The position numbers and the translations under genes were made by a program. Positions 6,983 through 12,579 of a DNA stretch of 12,579 nucleotides are shown here, in pieces; within the stretch, counting starts at the first letter, position 1, and every line of letters begins with the position of its first letter. The stretch spans positions 1 through 12,579 of the forward strand of contig JAAZBY010000155.1 in assembly GCA_012513595.1 (NCBI GenBank), read 5' to 3'. Under the pieces are notes generated by a model. That model searched no databases, had not been told where the DNA came from, and saw only the letters and a program-made list of their open reading frames with translations. This DNA comes from Chloroflexota bacterium. Lineage in GTDB: Bacteria > Chloroflexota > Anaerolineae > UBA1429.

Positions 6983-7495
6983 TCAGGCTGGGGCTAGCCA
7001 TCCCCCCTGTGCCAGGACGTCCGTGTGCCGCGAGTAGTCCGTCTGGCTGTTGTACCAGATGACCACCCAGCAGGTCGTCCAGCCGCGCACGCGGATCGCC
7101 TCGTGGCGCGTGTTCCCATCCCGCACGCTGAGTTCCCCGCCGCGATACTCGGCGATCAAGGGCGGGATGGCCAGCGCCTCGCCGAACCCCGCCGCCATCC
7201 GCGCCGTGCGGCGCGCCCAGTGCGCGGGCTCCTCCGGGTACTCCATGCCCGGCTCCGGCCCCACGCAGCGCGAGAGGTAGCCCAGGGGCAGCTCCAACGG
7301 CCCGTTCCACCAGCGGCGTTCCCGTTGGAGCCCTTTGGAGAGGGCCGGGTTCGCCCAGTGGCCGCTGGTCAGGTAGGCGTGGATCCATTCCTCCAGGCGG
7401 CCTTCGGCCGCGTACTGGAGGGCCGTGGGGACGTCAAAGGCGATCACGTTGTGCGATACCTCCCCCGAGCGGATGGCGCATCCTGGTGGGTCCAT
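6983..7495 (-). CDS. Small protein with ParB/sulfiredoxin-like motif, function unknown
   Basis: The 170-residue product carries a ...PPLIAEYRGGELSVRDGNTRHEAIRVRGW... segment (about 113-140), the pattern of the ParB/sulfiredoxin fold in which a strand is followed by a dipeptide-Gly-Asn/His-Arg nucleotide-binding loop. Other notable stretches are EGRLEEWIHAYL, GPEPGMEYP and a Trp-rich tail (CWVVIWYN). It is soluble, with no membrane segment. I recall homologues as stand-alone proteins of unknown role; it lacks the DNA-binding helix-turn-helix of chromosomal ParB, so partitioning is unlikely. The start is uncertain: ATG 7495 has only a distant GGAGGG; ATG 7522 and GTG 7447 (preceded by GGGGGAGG at an 11-base gap) are alternatives. 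It lies downstream of the aldo/keto reductase on the same strand, past a strong hairpin, and converges on the repeat-domain gene with a 21-base gap. Confidence 0.72.
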   Translation of the reverse strand: MDPPGCAIRSGEVSHNVIAFDVPTALQYAAEGRLEEWIHAYLTSGHWANPALSKGLQRERRWWNGPLELPLGYLSRCVGPEPGMEYPEEPAHWARRTARMAAGFGEALAIPPLIAEYRGGELSVRDGNTRHEAIRVRGWTTCWVVIWYNSQTDYSRHTDVLAQGGWLAPA

Positions 7496-7535
7496 GGCGC
7501 CGCGTGCCGAGCCGCCCTCCATCCCGTCGCGAAAG

Positions 7536-7567
7536 CGCGAGACCCCCGGCACGCCAGGGGTCTCGCG
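7536..7567 (-). terminator. Strong hairpin after the aldo/keto reductase gene
   Basis: CGCGAGACCCC (7536-7546) pairs perfectly with GGGGTCTCGCG (7557-7567), an 11-bp stem with a 10-base loop. It lies 25 bases past the reductase stop on the minus strand and is followed there by a short CTTTCG, so the U-tract is weak. It probably ends or attenuates the reductase message before the small ParB-like gene. Confidence 0.6.
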
Positions 7568-7592
7568 TCTCGCGGGGCAGGGCTGTGGCGCT

Positions 7593-8738
7593 TTAGCCCA
7601 ACGTCGCGGCGACCTCTTCGAGCTGGTCGACGATCTGAATGTTCTGCGGGCACTTGGGCTCGCACTCACGGCACCCGACGCACTCGGAGGCGGGCAGCCC
7701 CTCGAGCACGCGCTGGCCGCGAATGGTCACCTTTTCCCCCGCGGCCAGTCTGGCATAGTTGGCCCGGGCATAGTCCGTCATGCCGTAGACGCGGTGGAAG
7801 TTCATGAGCAAAAAGTTCCCGGGGATGTCCACGCCGTTGGGGCAGGGCATGCAATAGTCGCAGCCCGTGCAGTACAGGTTGGCGAATGACTGCAGCCGCT
7901 CCAGCATGGCCTGGACGGCGGCGTTCTCCTCCCCGTTGAGCGGCTGCTCGTGGCTGGCGCTGATGACGTTCTCGTCGATCATCTCCAGGCTGTTCATCCC
8001 CGAGAGGGCCACCGTGACGGCCGGGCTGGACAGCACCCAGCGGATGGCCAGGTCCGGCGCAGAGCGGATCGTGTCGGGCCACAGGTCGCGGGCCTGCTGC
8101 GGGCTCCACATGGCCATGCGGCCACCACCCACCGGGCCCATCACCACGGTGCCCAGGCCTCGCTCGTGGGCTACGCTGAAGGCCTTTTCCATGGAGCGGT
8201 CCAGCAGGTTGTACTGCAGGGTGACCCCGTCGAACTCGCCCGTCTCGATCAGGCGGACGACGTTCTCGGGCGTGTCGTGGGAAGAGAAGGCCAGATGGCG
8301 GATGAGCCCTTCCTTCTGGGCCTGCCGCGCCGCCTTCAGGCAGCCGTCCTCACCCAGGCCGTTGGCCTGGAAGGCGGCCAGCTGCAGGTTGTGCATGTGC
8401 ATCACGTCGATATAGGGCGTGTCAAAGCGCTGCAGCTGCTTCTCCAGACGCTCGCGCCACTCTTTACCCTTGATATCGCGGATGGGGATCTTGGTCGAGA
8501 TGATCAGCTTGCTGCGGTCGTATGGCTTGATGGCCTGGCCAACCGCAACCTCGCTCGTGCCGTTGATGTAGCCCCAGGCCGAGTCGATATAGTTGATGCC
8601 CAGGTCGATCCCCTTGCGCAGCATAGGCACCGAAAGATTCAAGTCGCAGGTGCCATCCTCTTTCTTGGGCAGGCGCATGGCGCCATAGCCCAGGGCCGAA
8701 ACGCGTAGGCCCGTCTTGCCATAGATGCGATACTGCAT
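7593..8738 (-). CDS. Aldo/keto reductase with two C-terminal 4Fe-4S cluster motifs
   Basis: The 381-residue product joins an AKR-fold oxidoreductase to a ferredoxin-like tail. The catalytic tetrad is visible as D52, Y57, K83 and H116 (in IDSAWGY, STKIP and MHMHN). The tail has C290, C293, C296 and C299 (CTGCDYCMPCP) and C353, C356, C359 and C363 (CVGCRECEPKCP), spacing suited to two [4Fe-4S] clusters. Proteins of this type are widespread in anaerobes and are usually annotated only as aldo/keto reductase; electrons would flow between clusters and NAD(P)H or the substrate, which is unknown. ATG 8738 is chosen because GGAGGA lies 8 bases upstream and the family N-terminus (QYRIYGKTGLRVSALGYGAMRL) begins there. 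It is divergent from the deoxyhypusine-synthase-like gene, sharing a 191-base control region. Cluster loading suggests an anaerobic or microaerobic lifestyle. Confidence 0.92.
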   Translation of the reverse strand: MQYRIYGKTGLRVSALGYGAMRLPKKEDGTCDLNLSVPMLRKGIDLGINYIDSAWGYINGTSEVAVGQAIKPYDRSKLIISTKIPIRDIKGKEWRERLEKQLQRFDTPYIDVMHMHNLQLAAFQANGLGEDGCLKAARQAQKEGLIRHLAFSSHDTPENVVRLIETGEFDGVTLQYNLLDRSMEKAFSVAHERGLGTVVMGPVGGGRMAMWSPQQARDLWPDTIRSAPDLAIRWVLSSPAVTVALSGMNSLEMIDENVISASHEQPLNGEENAAVQAMLERLQSFANLYCTGCDYCMPCPNGVDIPGNFLLMNFHRVYGMTDYARANYARLAAGEKVTIRGQRVLEGLPASECVGCRECEPKCPQNIQIVDQLEEVAATLG

Positions 8739-8809
8739 GATCGGTATCCTCCGTGTCACTATTTCCCAACGCGCGTGCCGCACGCCAAGGCTGGTCCCAG
8801 CAGCAATCT

Positions 8810-8839
8810 AGTCTACCCCCATGGGGCATGTCCCGTCAA
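8810..8839 (-). promoter_or_regulatory. Probable promoter of the aldo/keto reductase gene
   Basis: On the minus strand, TTGACG (8839-8834) and TAGACT (8815-8810) are 18 bases apart. The -35 lies within the first copy of a tandem 12-bp repeat, and a CCCCATGGGG palindrome (8817-8826) sits in the spacer. Leader length to ATG 8738 would be about 65 bases. Confidence 0.5.
8817..8826. promoter_or_regulatory. 10-bp palindrome between -35 and -10 of the reductase promoter
   Basis: CCCCATGGGG is a perfect palindrome lying in the spacer of the reductase promoter. It could be a repressor half-site pair, but is short and GC-rich, so chance is likely. Confidence 0.3.
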
Positions 8840-8856
8840 GCGTTCCGTCAAGCGTT
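8833..8856. repeat. Tandem 12-bp direct repeat in the divergent control region
   Basis: CCGTCAAGCGTT occurs twice without a gap, at 8833-8844 and 8845-8856. Each copy contains a reverse-complement TTGACG, the first serving as the likely -35 of the reductase promoter. Direct repeats of one helical turn at such a site are typical of response-regulator binding, though a chance duplication is possible. Confidence 0.6.
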
Positions 8857-8881
8857 GCCTCGGCCAATCGCACGACACCCG

Positions 8882-8910
8882 TTGACACGCCATCCCCGCC
8901 TCCCTAGAAT
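8882..8910 (+). promoter_or_regulatory. Near-consensus promoter of the DHS-like/kinase pair
   Basis: A perfect -35 TTGACA (8882-8887), a 17-base spacer and TAGAAT (8905-8910) make this the closest match to the sigma70 consensus in the window. Transcription would start near 8917, so the leader is only about 13 bases and begins almost at the GGAGGT ribosome-binding site (8919-8924). Confidence 0.78.
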
Positions 8911-8929
8911 GGCGCCCTGGAGGTGCGCC

Positions 8930-9898
8930 ATGACTAATCCCCAGTTCGATCGAACCCGACTGCGCTTGCGGCCCCTGGCCGAGCGCGACCATGACGTCCA
9001 TTTGGCCGACCTGGCCAGCCTCAGCGACCCGGTGCCGCCCTATGACCGCGCCGATATTCCCGAGATCGGCCGCCGGATGGTGGCCGCCCGCCGCCAGGGC
9101 GCCGCGGTCATCTGGATGATGGGTGCCCACGTGATCAAGAACGGGCTCTCGCGCTACGTCATTGACCTGATGGAGCGCGGTGCCGTGTCGGCCATTGCCC
9201 TGAACGGCGCCTGCGCCATCCACGATTTCGAGCTCTCCCTGGTCGGCGCCACCAGTGAAAGCGTGGCCCGCTACATCCGGGCCGGGGAGTTCGGCCTCTG
9301 GCGTGAGACGGGTCGCCTGAACGACATCGCCACCCGCGCCGCCGCCGAGGGCCTGGGGTTTGGCGAGGCGATCGGCCGCGAGATCTGGGAGGGGGGGCTC
9401 CCTCACCGCGATGTGAGCGTGCTGGCCGCCGGGTACCGCCTGGGCATCCCGGTGACGGTGCACGTCTCCATCGGGTATGACATCATCCACGAGCACCCCA
9501 ACTGCGACGGGGCCGCCCTCGGGGCCGCCTCCTACACCGACTTTTTGGTCTTTGCCCGGCAGGTGAGCGATTTGGAGGGCGGCGTGCTTCTCTCCACCGG
9601 CACCGCCGTGATGGGCCCCGAGGTCTACCTGAAGGCCCTCTCGATGGCCCGCAACGTGGCCTCTCAGGATGGCCGGCCCCTCTGCCACTTTACCACTGCC
9701 GTCTTTGACCTGCAGGACCTCGGCGAGGACCTCTCTCACGAGGCCGCCAAGACCGAGGCCCGCTATTACTTTCGCCCCTTCAAGACCATCCTGGTGCGCA
9801 CCGTGCAGGACGGCGGCGAGAGCTTTTACGTCCGCGCCGACCACAAGGTGAGCGTTCCGAACCTGCACCGCGCCGTGCGGGCTGCCCTGGGAGAGTGA
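8930..9898 (+). CDS. Deoxyhypusine-synthase-like protein of unknown substrate
   Basis: The 322-residue product resembles the deoxyhypusine synthase family, NAD-dependent enzymes with a Rossmann-like fold that transfer aminobutyl groups. Supporting segments are MMGAHVIKNGLSRYVIDLMERG (a glycine-rich first strand-helix, about 63-84), LNGACAIHDFE (91-101), HVSIGYDIIHEHPNCDG (178-194) and GGVLLSTGTAVMGPEVYLKAL (217-237). I do not see the Trp-Gly-Lys context of the active-site lysine of eukaryotic deoxyhypusine synthase, and bacteria generally lack the eIF5A target, so hypusine formation is unlikely. NAD binding is inferred from fold resemblance. ATG 8930 has GGAGGT 5 bases upstream and a strong promoter directly before it. 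The PfkB-type kinase begins two bases after its stop, so the two products probably act in one pathway, perhaps on a sugar or sugar phosphate. Confidence 0.78.
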   Translation: MTNPQFDRTRLRLRPLAERDHDVHLADLASLSDPVPPYDRADIPEIGRRMVAARRQGAAVIWMMGAHVIKNGLSRYVIDLMERGAVSAIALNGACAIHDFELSLVGATSESVARYIRAGEFGLWRETGRLNDIATRAAAEGLGFGEAIGREIWEGGLPHRDVSVLAAGYRLGIPVTVHVSIGYDIIHEHPNCDGAALGAASYTDFLVFARQVSDLEGGVLLSTGTAVMGPEVYLKALSMARNVASQDGRPLCHFTTAVFDLQDLGEDLSHEAAKTEARYYFRPFKTILVRTVQDGGESFYVRADHKVSVPNLHRAVRAALGE

Positions 9899-9900
9899 CC

Positions 9901-10929
9901 ATGGACCGTGCCAGGCTGGAAGAGATCACCGCCGGCTTTGCCGAGCAGCGCCTGGTGGTGCTCGGCGACTACTTTCTGGACCGCTACCTGGAGATCGACC
10001 GCACCCTGGCGGAGACCTCCCTCGAGACCGGCCTGGAGGCCCACCAGGTAACCGCCATCCGCAACAGCCCGGGGGCGGCCGGCAACGTCGCCGCCAACCT
10101 GGCGGCCTTGGGGGTCCACGTGGCCGCCCTCGGCGTCATTGGTGAGGACGGCCAGGGCTACGACCTGGCCCGCGAGCTCGACGCGCGCGATATCGATAGC
10201 GGGCCGCTCTTTCGCCTGAGCGACCGTTTCACCCCCACGTACACCAAACCGCTGATGCACGAGCCCGATGGGCGCGTGCACGAGCTATCTCGGTTGGACG
10301 TCAAGAATCGCCAGCCCCTCGAACCCGAGGTCGAGGACGCCATCGTGGCCCGCCTCGCCGAGCTGCTGGCCGAGGCCGACGGCGTGGTGGTGGCCGACCA
10401 GGCTCAGGAGCGCAACTGCGGCGTGGTGACCGATCGCGTGCGCCAGGCCTTGGTGGACCTGGCCGGCCGCCAGGCGCGCAAGGTGTTCCTGGTAGACTCA
10501 CGCACGCGCATCGGCGAGTTCGGCGGGCTCTTCCTCAAGCCCAACGAGCGCGAGGCGATCGCGGCCGTCCACCCGGGGGCCGTCGGCCCCTTCTCGCTGG
10601 ACCTGGCCGCGGAGGCCGGCCGCGCCCTGGCGGCGCGCGGCGGGCGGCCGGTCTTTGTCACCGTCGGGGAGATGGGCGTCCTGGTGTGCGATGGAGCGGG
10701 CAGCAGGCGGGTGCCCGCCGTGCCGGTGCACGGGGAGATCGACATTGTCGGCGCGGGAGATAGCACCATGGCGGGCCTGGCCGCGGCCCTGGCCAGCGGC
10801 GCCGGCCTGGCCGAGGCCGCCCTAGTCGGCAACCTGGTCGCTTCGGTGACCATTCGCCAGCTCGGCACCACCGGCACGGCCACCCCCGCGCAGGTGCTGG
10901 AGGCGTTCAGCCGCTGGCAACCGGCCTGA
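9901..10929 (+). CDS. PfkB-family sugar kinase, heptose-7-phosphate-kinase-like
   Basis: The 342-residue ribokinase-fold enzyme would transfer phosphate from ATP to a sugar or sugar phosphate. It resembles the kinase domain of HldE/RfaE: GDYFLDRYLEID (22-33), SPGAAGNVAANLAALG (56-71), KPNE (213-216) and the anion-hole/catalytic GAGDS (284-288, with D287 the likely base). The substrate-contact loop that reads SPEAPVP in the heptose kinase is here SLETGLEAHQV (40-50), so another substrate is possible. There is no adenylyltransferase domain. ATG 9901 follows GGGAGAG at a 5-base gap, and the upstream stop ends 2 bases before; a GTG at 9895 is in frame but would only add two residues. It is co-transcribed with the deoxyhypusine-synthase-like gene, and its 3' end overlaps the SanA-like gene on the other strand by 23 bases. 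Confidence 0.88.
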   Translation: MDRARLEEITAGFAEQRLVVLGDYFLDRYLEIDRTLAETSLETGLEAHQVTAIRNSPGAAGNVAANLAALGVHVAALGVIGEDGQGYDLARELDARDIDSGPLFRLSDRFTPTYTKPLMHEPDGRVHELSRLDVKNRQPLEPEVEDAIVARLAELLAEADGVVVADQAQERNCGVVTDRVRQALVDLAGRQARKVFLVDSRTRIGEFGGLFLKPNEREAIAAVHPGAVGPFSLDLAAEAGRALAARGGRPVFVTVGEMGVLVCDGAGSRRVPAVPVHGEIDIVGAGDSTMAGLAAALASGAGLAEAALVGNLVASVTIRQLGTTGTATPAQVLEAFSRWQPA

Positions 10930-11614
10930 GCGCCTCGCCCTCGGCGGGAAAGATCGGCAGCGGCTCACCCATGATCGGCAGCGGCCGGCTGACGTGTACC
11001 TCCCACCAGGCCACCGGCGTGGCCAGGAGCTCCCGCCACCAGTAGCGGACGATGAACACATAGTCGCGGCGGTCGGCCGCGACGCCTGTGGCGCGCAGGC
11101 CCAGCCCCTTGGCCGTAAAGAGCGCCCGGTCCAGGTGGTACGACTGCGTCACCAGGATGGCGTCGCTCACCAGAAAGATGTGCCGGGCCCGGTAGCAAGA
11201 GTCGTAGGTGCGCCGGCCCGCGTAATCCAGCACAATGTCCTCGTCGGGCACGCCGCGCTCGAGGGCATATTCGCGCATAGCCTGCGGCTCGTTATAGTAG
11301 AGGGTGCTGTTGTCGCCGGTCATCAGCAGCTTCTGCACCTTGCCCAGCCGGTAGAGGGTGACGGCCGTCTCCACCCGGTCACCGAGGATGGCGCTCGGGC
11401 TGCCATCCGGCCAGACGCCCGCGCCAAACACGATGGCGACCTGCGCCGTGGGGGCCTCTTCCGCAGAGTAGGTGCTGTGCCGGCCATCCCGGTCGGTCCA
11501 CCAGCGCAGGCCCACCACGAGCAGGACGGTGAGCAGGCCCAGCCCAGCGATAGCGCGCAGCGCCGCGCGGCCCACGCGCCCCAGGTTCCTGATCGGTCGT
11601 CTGTTCTGTGGCAT
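10907..11614 (-). CDS. SanA/YdcF-type DUF218 membrane-anchored protein
   Basis: The 235-residue product has a basic N-terminus (1-20), one membrane helix (about 21-37) and a DUF218 domain, so the domain should face the periplasm or outside. Conserved segments are VAIVFGAGVWPDG (59-71), LLMTGD (96-101), DYAGRRTYDSCYRA (130-143) and VTQSYHLDRALFTAKGLG (155-172), the order and spacing of SanA, a protein linked in E. coli to envelope barrier function and vancomycin tolerance at high temperature. Biochemical activity of the family is not settled. ATG 11614 has a GGAGAG 9 bases upstream. Its last 23 bases overlap the end of the sugar kinase gene on the opposite strand, leaving no room for a separate terminator. 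It is divergent from the MaoC-type gene. Confidence 0.9.
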   Translation of the reverse strand: MPQNRRPIRNLGRVGRAALRAIAGLGLLTVLLVVGLRWWTDRDGRHSTYSAEEAPTAQVAIVFGAGVWPDGSPSAILGDRVETAVTLYRLGKVQKLLMTGDNSTLYYNEPQAMREYALERGVPDEDIVLDYAGRRTYDSCYRARHIFLVSDAILVTQSYHLDRALFTAKGLGLRATGVAADRRDYVFIVRYWWRELLATPVAWWEVHVSRPLPIMGEPLPIFPAEGEALRPVASG

Positions 11615-11638
11615 TGGCTGTGGCTCTCCAAGGGTTGT

Positions 11639-11674
11639 GGGGAACAGACGGTCGTCCCGCTATGGTGGTTCCCC
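11639..11674. other. Inverted repeat in the SanA-like leader
   Basis: GGGGAAC (11639-11645) and GTTCCCC (11668-11674) form a 7-bp stem with a 22-base loop, inside the presumed 5' leader of the SanA-like message. Its role, if any, is unknown. The remainder of the 202-base gap 11615-11816 contains the -10 described separately and no supported gene. Confidence 0.3.
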
Positions 11675-11707
11675 GCGCACCCGCGGTCGTTCGCAGGCGG
11701 GCCTTCG

Positions 11708-11716
11708 AGTATAGCA
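11708..11716 (-). promoter_or_regulatory. Extended -10 element upstream of the SanA-like gene
   Basis: The minus strand reads TGCTATACT, an extended -10. No good -35 is seen at the right distance (TCGCCG), which is acceptable for extended -10 promoters. Transcription would start near 11701, giving a leader of about 87 bases. Confidence 0.5.
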
Positions 11717-11816
11717 CGCGGCCGGCGGACCGGCGAGCAGAGCCGGCGCACCGACGGCGCGGGGTGGGTGTTGCTAGCTCAGGGGCAGGATGTGAGCGTG
11801 TCGAAGGAGAGGTGCC

Positions 11817-12290
11817 ATGGAGAGAACGCGCCCGCGGGGACTCTACTTTGAGGAGTTCGCCGTCGACCAGGAACTCCAGGGGCCGGCTCGTACCATCACC
11901 GAGGCCGACGTGGTGCAGTTCGCCGGCCTGTCGGGCGACTATAACCAGTTGCACACCGATGCCGTCTACGCCGCCAGGCACTCCGGATACGGCAAGCGGA
12001 TCGCCCACGGGCTGTTGGGGCTCTCCGTGGCCAGCGGCCTGGCGGCGCGGGCCGGCTTTATCGAGGGGACCGCGCTGGCCTTCCTCGGGCTGGACTGGCG
12101 CTTCAAGAAGCCGATCTTTATCGGCGACACCATCGCGATCACGGCCCGGGTGCGGCGCGTGCGACCGATGGCCTCTTCCGGCGGGGGGATCGTCGTCCTG
12201 GACGTCTCGGTCACCAATCAGAGCGGTGCCATCGTGCAACAGGGCGAATGGTCTCTCCTAATGCGCGGCCGGCCGCAGGCCGCCGAATAG
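11817..12290 (+). CDS. MaoC-family hot-dog-fold dehydratase
   Basis: The 157-residue product is a single hot-dog domain of the MaoC/(R)-specific enoyl-CoA hydratase family, which adds or removes water across the double bond of an acyl chain on CoA or carrier protein. The hydratase signature is seen as FAGLSGDYNQLHTDAVYA (35-52), with D41 and H46 as the catalytic pair, followed by RIAHGLLGLS (61-70) and KKPIFIGDTI. Length is normal for single-domain forms. A GAAGGAGAGG ribosome-binding site ends about 5 bases before ATG 11817. No convincing promoter is visible in the divergent gap. It converges on a FabH-type gene with 25 bases between them; that neighbour suggests a role in fatty-acid or related acyl synthesis rather than degradation, an inference from context. 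Confidence 0.9.
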   Translation: MERTRPRGLYFEEFAVDQELQGPARTITEADVVQFAGLSGDYNQLHTDAVYAARHSGYGKRIAHGLLGLSVASGLAARAGFIEGTALAFLGLDWRFKKPIFIGDTIAITARVRRVRPMASSGGGIVVLDVSVTNQSGAIVQQGEWSLLMRGRPQAAE

Positions 12291-12315
12291 GTCCGCGCCG
12301 CCGGCGTCCCCGCGC

Positions 12316-12579
12316 CTAGCGCCGCATGGCCACCCGCACGAGCGCAGCGGTCGCCCGGCGTGCCAGTCGGCGTGCCCTGCTCCGCAGGCGCGCCCACTGG
12401 TAGATGCTCCAGCGCCACCAGACGCGATACCACGACGGGACGGCTTCCTCGGGCGCGCCGCGCCATCGCAGCGCCACGGAGGCCCAGGTCAACCCCGCGC
12501 CAAAGCCCACCAGCACCAGCCGGTCGCCCGGGCGAACTAGCCCGGTCGCGACCGCCTCGCACAGGGCGATGGGCACCGA
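12316..12579 (-). CDS. fabH: FabH-type 3-ketoacyl-ACP synthase III, C-terminal end with extra tail
   Basis: The last 87 residues of a thiolase-fold condensing enzyme are visible; the rest lies beyond the right edge. The segment [39 protein letters not shown] is the family's C-terminal block, with the GFGAGLTW motif forming part of the active-site wall (the catalytic Cys, His and Asn lie outside the window). FabH proteins normally end at about the ALRW position. Here some 48 residues follow, rich in Arg and Trp ([19 protein letters not shown] and onward), ending in a very basic stretch. FabH starts acyl chains by condensing an acyl-CoA with malonyl-ACP; a related ketoacyl synthase such as those of polyketide or long-chain pathways is possible. 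Stop codon is at 12318-12316. Confidence 0.85.
   Translation of the reverse strand, partial: SVPIALCEAVATGLVRPGDRLVLVGFGAGLTWASVALRWRGAPEEAVPSWYRVWWRWSIYQWARLRSRARRLARRATAALVRVAMRR

Noticed and set aside
8813..9868. A 351-codon minus-strand open frame opposite the deoxyhypusine-synthase-like gene
   Set aside because: It is antisense to a well-supported gene with promoter and ribosome-binding site, and its translation shows no family motif.
11775..11792. A TAGCTCAGGGGCAG stretch like the D-arm of a tRNA before the MaoC-type gene
   Set aside because: No acceptor stem, anticodon arm or T-arm can be formed around it, and the MaoC-type ribosome-binding site and start follow within about 30 bases.
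10994..11851. A 285-codon plus-strand open frame opposite the SanA-like gene
   Set aside because: The minus-strand SanA motifs are clear and in order; this frame lacks a ribosome-binding site and runs into the MaoC-type start in another frame.
1..12579. Possible mobile element, phage or defence island
   Set aside because: No transposase, integrase, terminal inverted repeats, toxin-antitoxin pair, nuclease or CRISPR repeats were seen; gene content is housekeeping and envelope-related.

Overview
The window is a GC-rich, gene-dense stretch of bacterial chromosome. The protein families and their style (a large GT-C-like membrane protein with a soluble C-terminal domain, a membrane protein/repeat-domain pair, an Fe-S aldo/keto reductase, a deoxyhypusine-synthase-like protein beside a PfkB kinase) suggest an Anaerolineae-like member of the Chloroflexota. 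That assignment is an inference from family resemblance; no rRNA or marker gene is present. I see no tRNA, rRNA, CRISPR array, transposase, integrase or phage gene, and no gene-free stretch longer than about 200 bases.

Layout. Positions 1-1250 (minus) hold the N-terminal half of a copper-type P1B ATPase, running off the left edge. A short divergent regulatory region with two back-to-back sigma70-like promoters separates it from a polytopic GT-C-like membrane protein (1511-3439, plus). A hairpin terminator and an abutting promoter lead into a family 2 glycosyltransferase (3570-4268), whose stop codon overlaps the start of the ribosome-assembly GTPase RsgA (4265-5251). A two-gene unit follows: a five-helix membrane protein (5375-6112) and a membrane-anchored protein with a duplicated extracytoplasmic domain (6122-6961).

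The minus strand then carries a small protein with a ParB/sulfiredoxin-like motif (6983-7495) and an aldo/keto reductase with two 4Fe-4S motifs (7593-8738), separated by a strong hairpin. A 191-base divergent region, with a tandem 12-bp repeat and a near-consensus promoter, leads to a plus-strand pair: a deoxyhypusine-synthase-like protein (8930-9898) and a PfkB/heptose-kinase-like sugar kinase (9901-10929). A SanA/YdcF-type DUF218 membrane protein (10907-11614, minus) overlaps the kinase tail to tail. Last come a MaoC-type hot-dog dehydratase (11817-12290, plus) and the C-terminal end of a FabH-type ketoacyl synthase (12316-12579, minus), running off the right edge.

How the genes fit together. 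Several themes concern the cell surface or lipids: the GT2 and GT-C-like pair suggests polyprenyl-phosphate sugar transfer, SanA-like proteins act at the envelope, and MaoC with FabH suggests acyl-chain synthesis. The least explained unit is the deoxyhypusine-synthase-like protein with its PfkB kinase: a strong promoter and a two-base gap make a shared pathway likely, but its substrate cannot be read from the sequence. Nothing here is a clear defence or mobile system.
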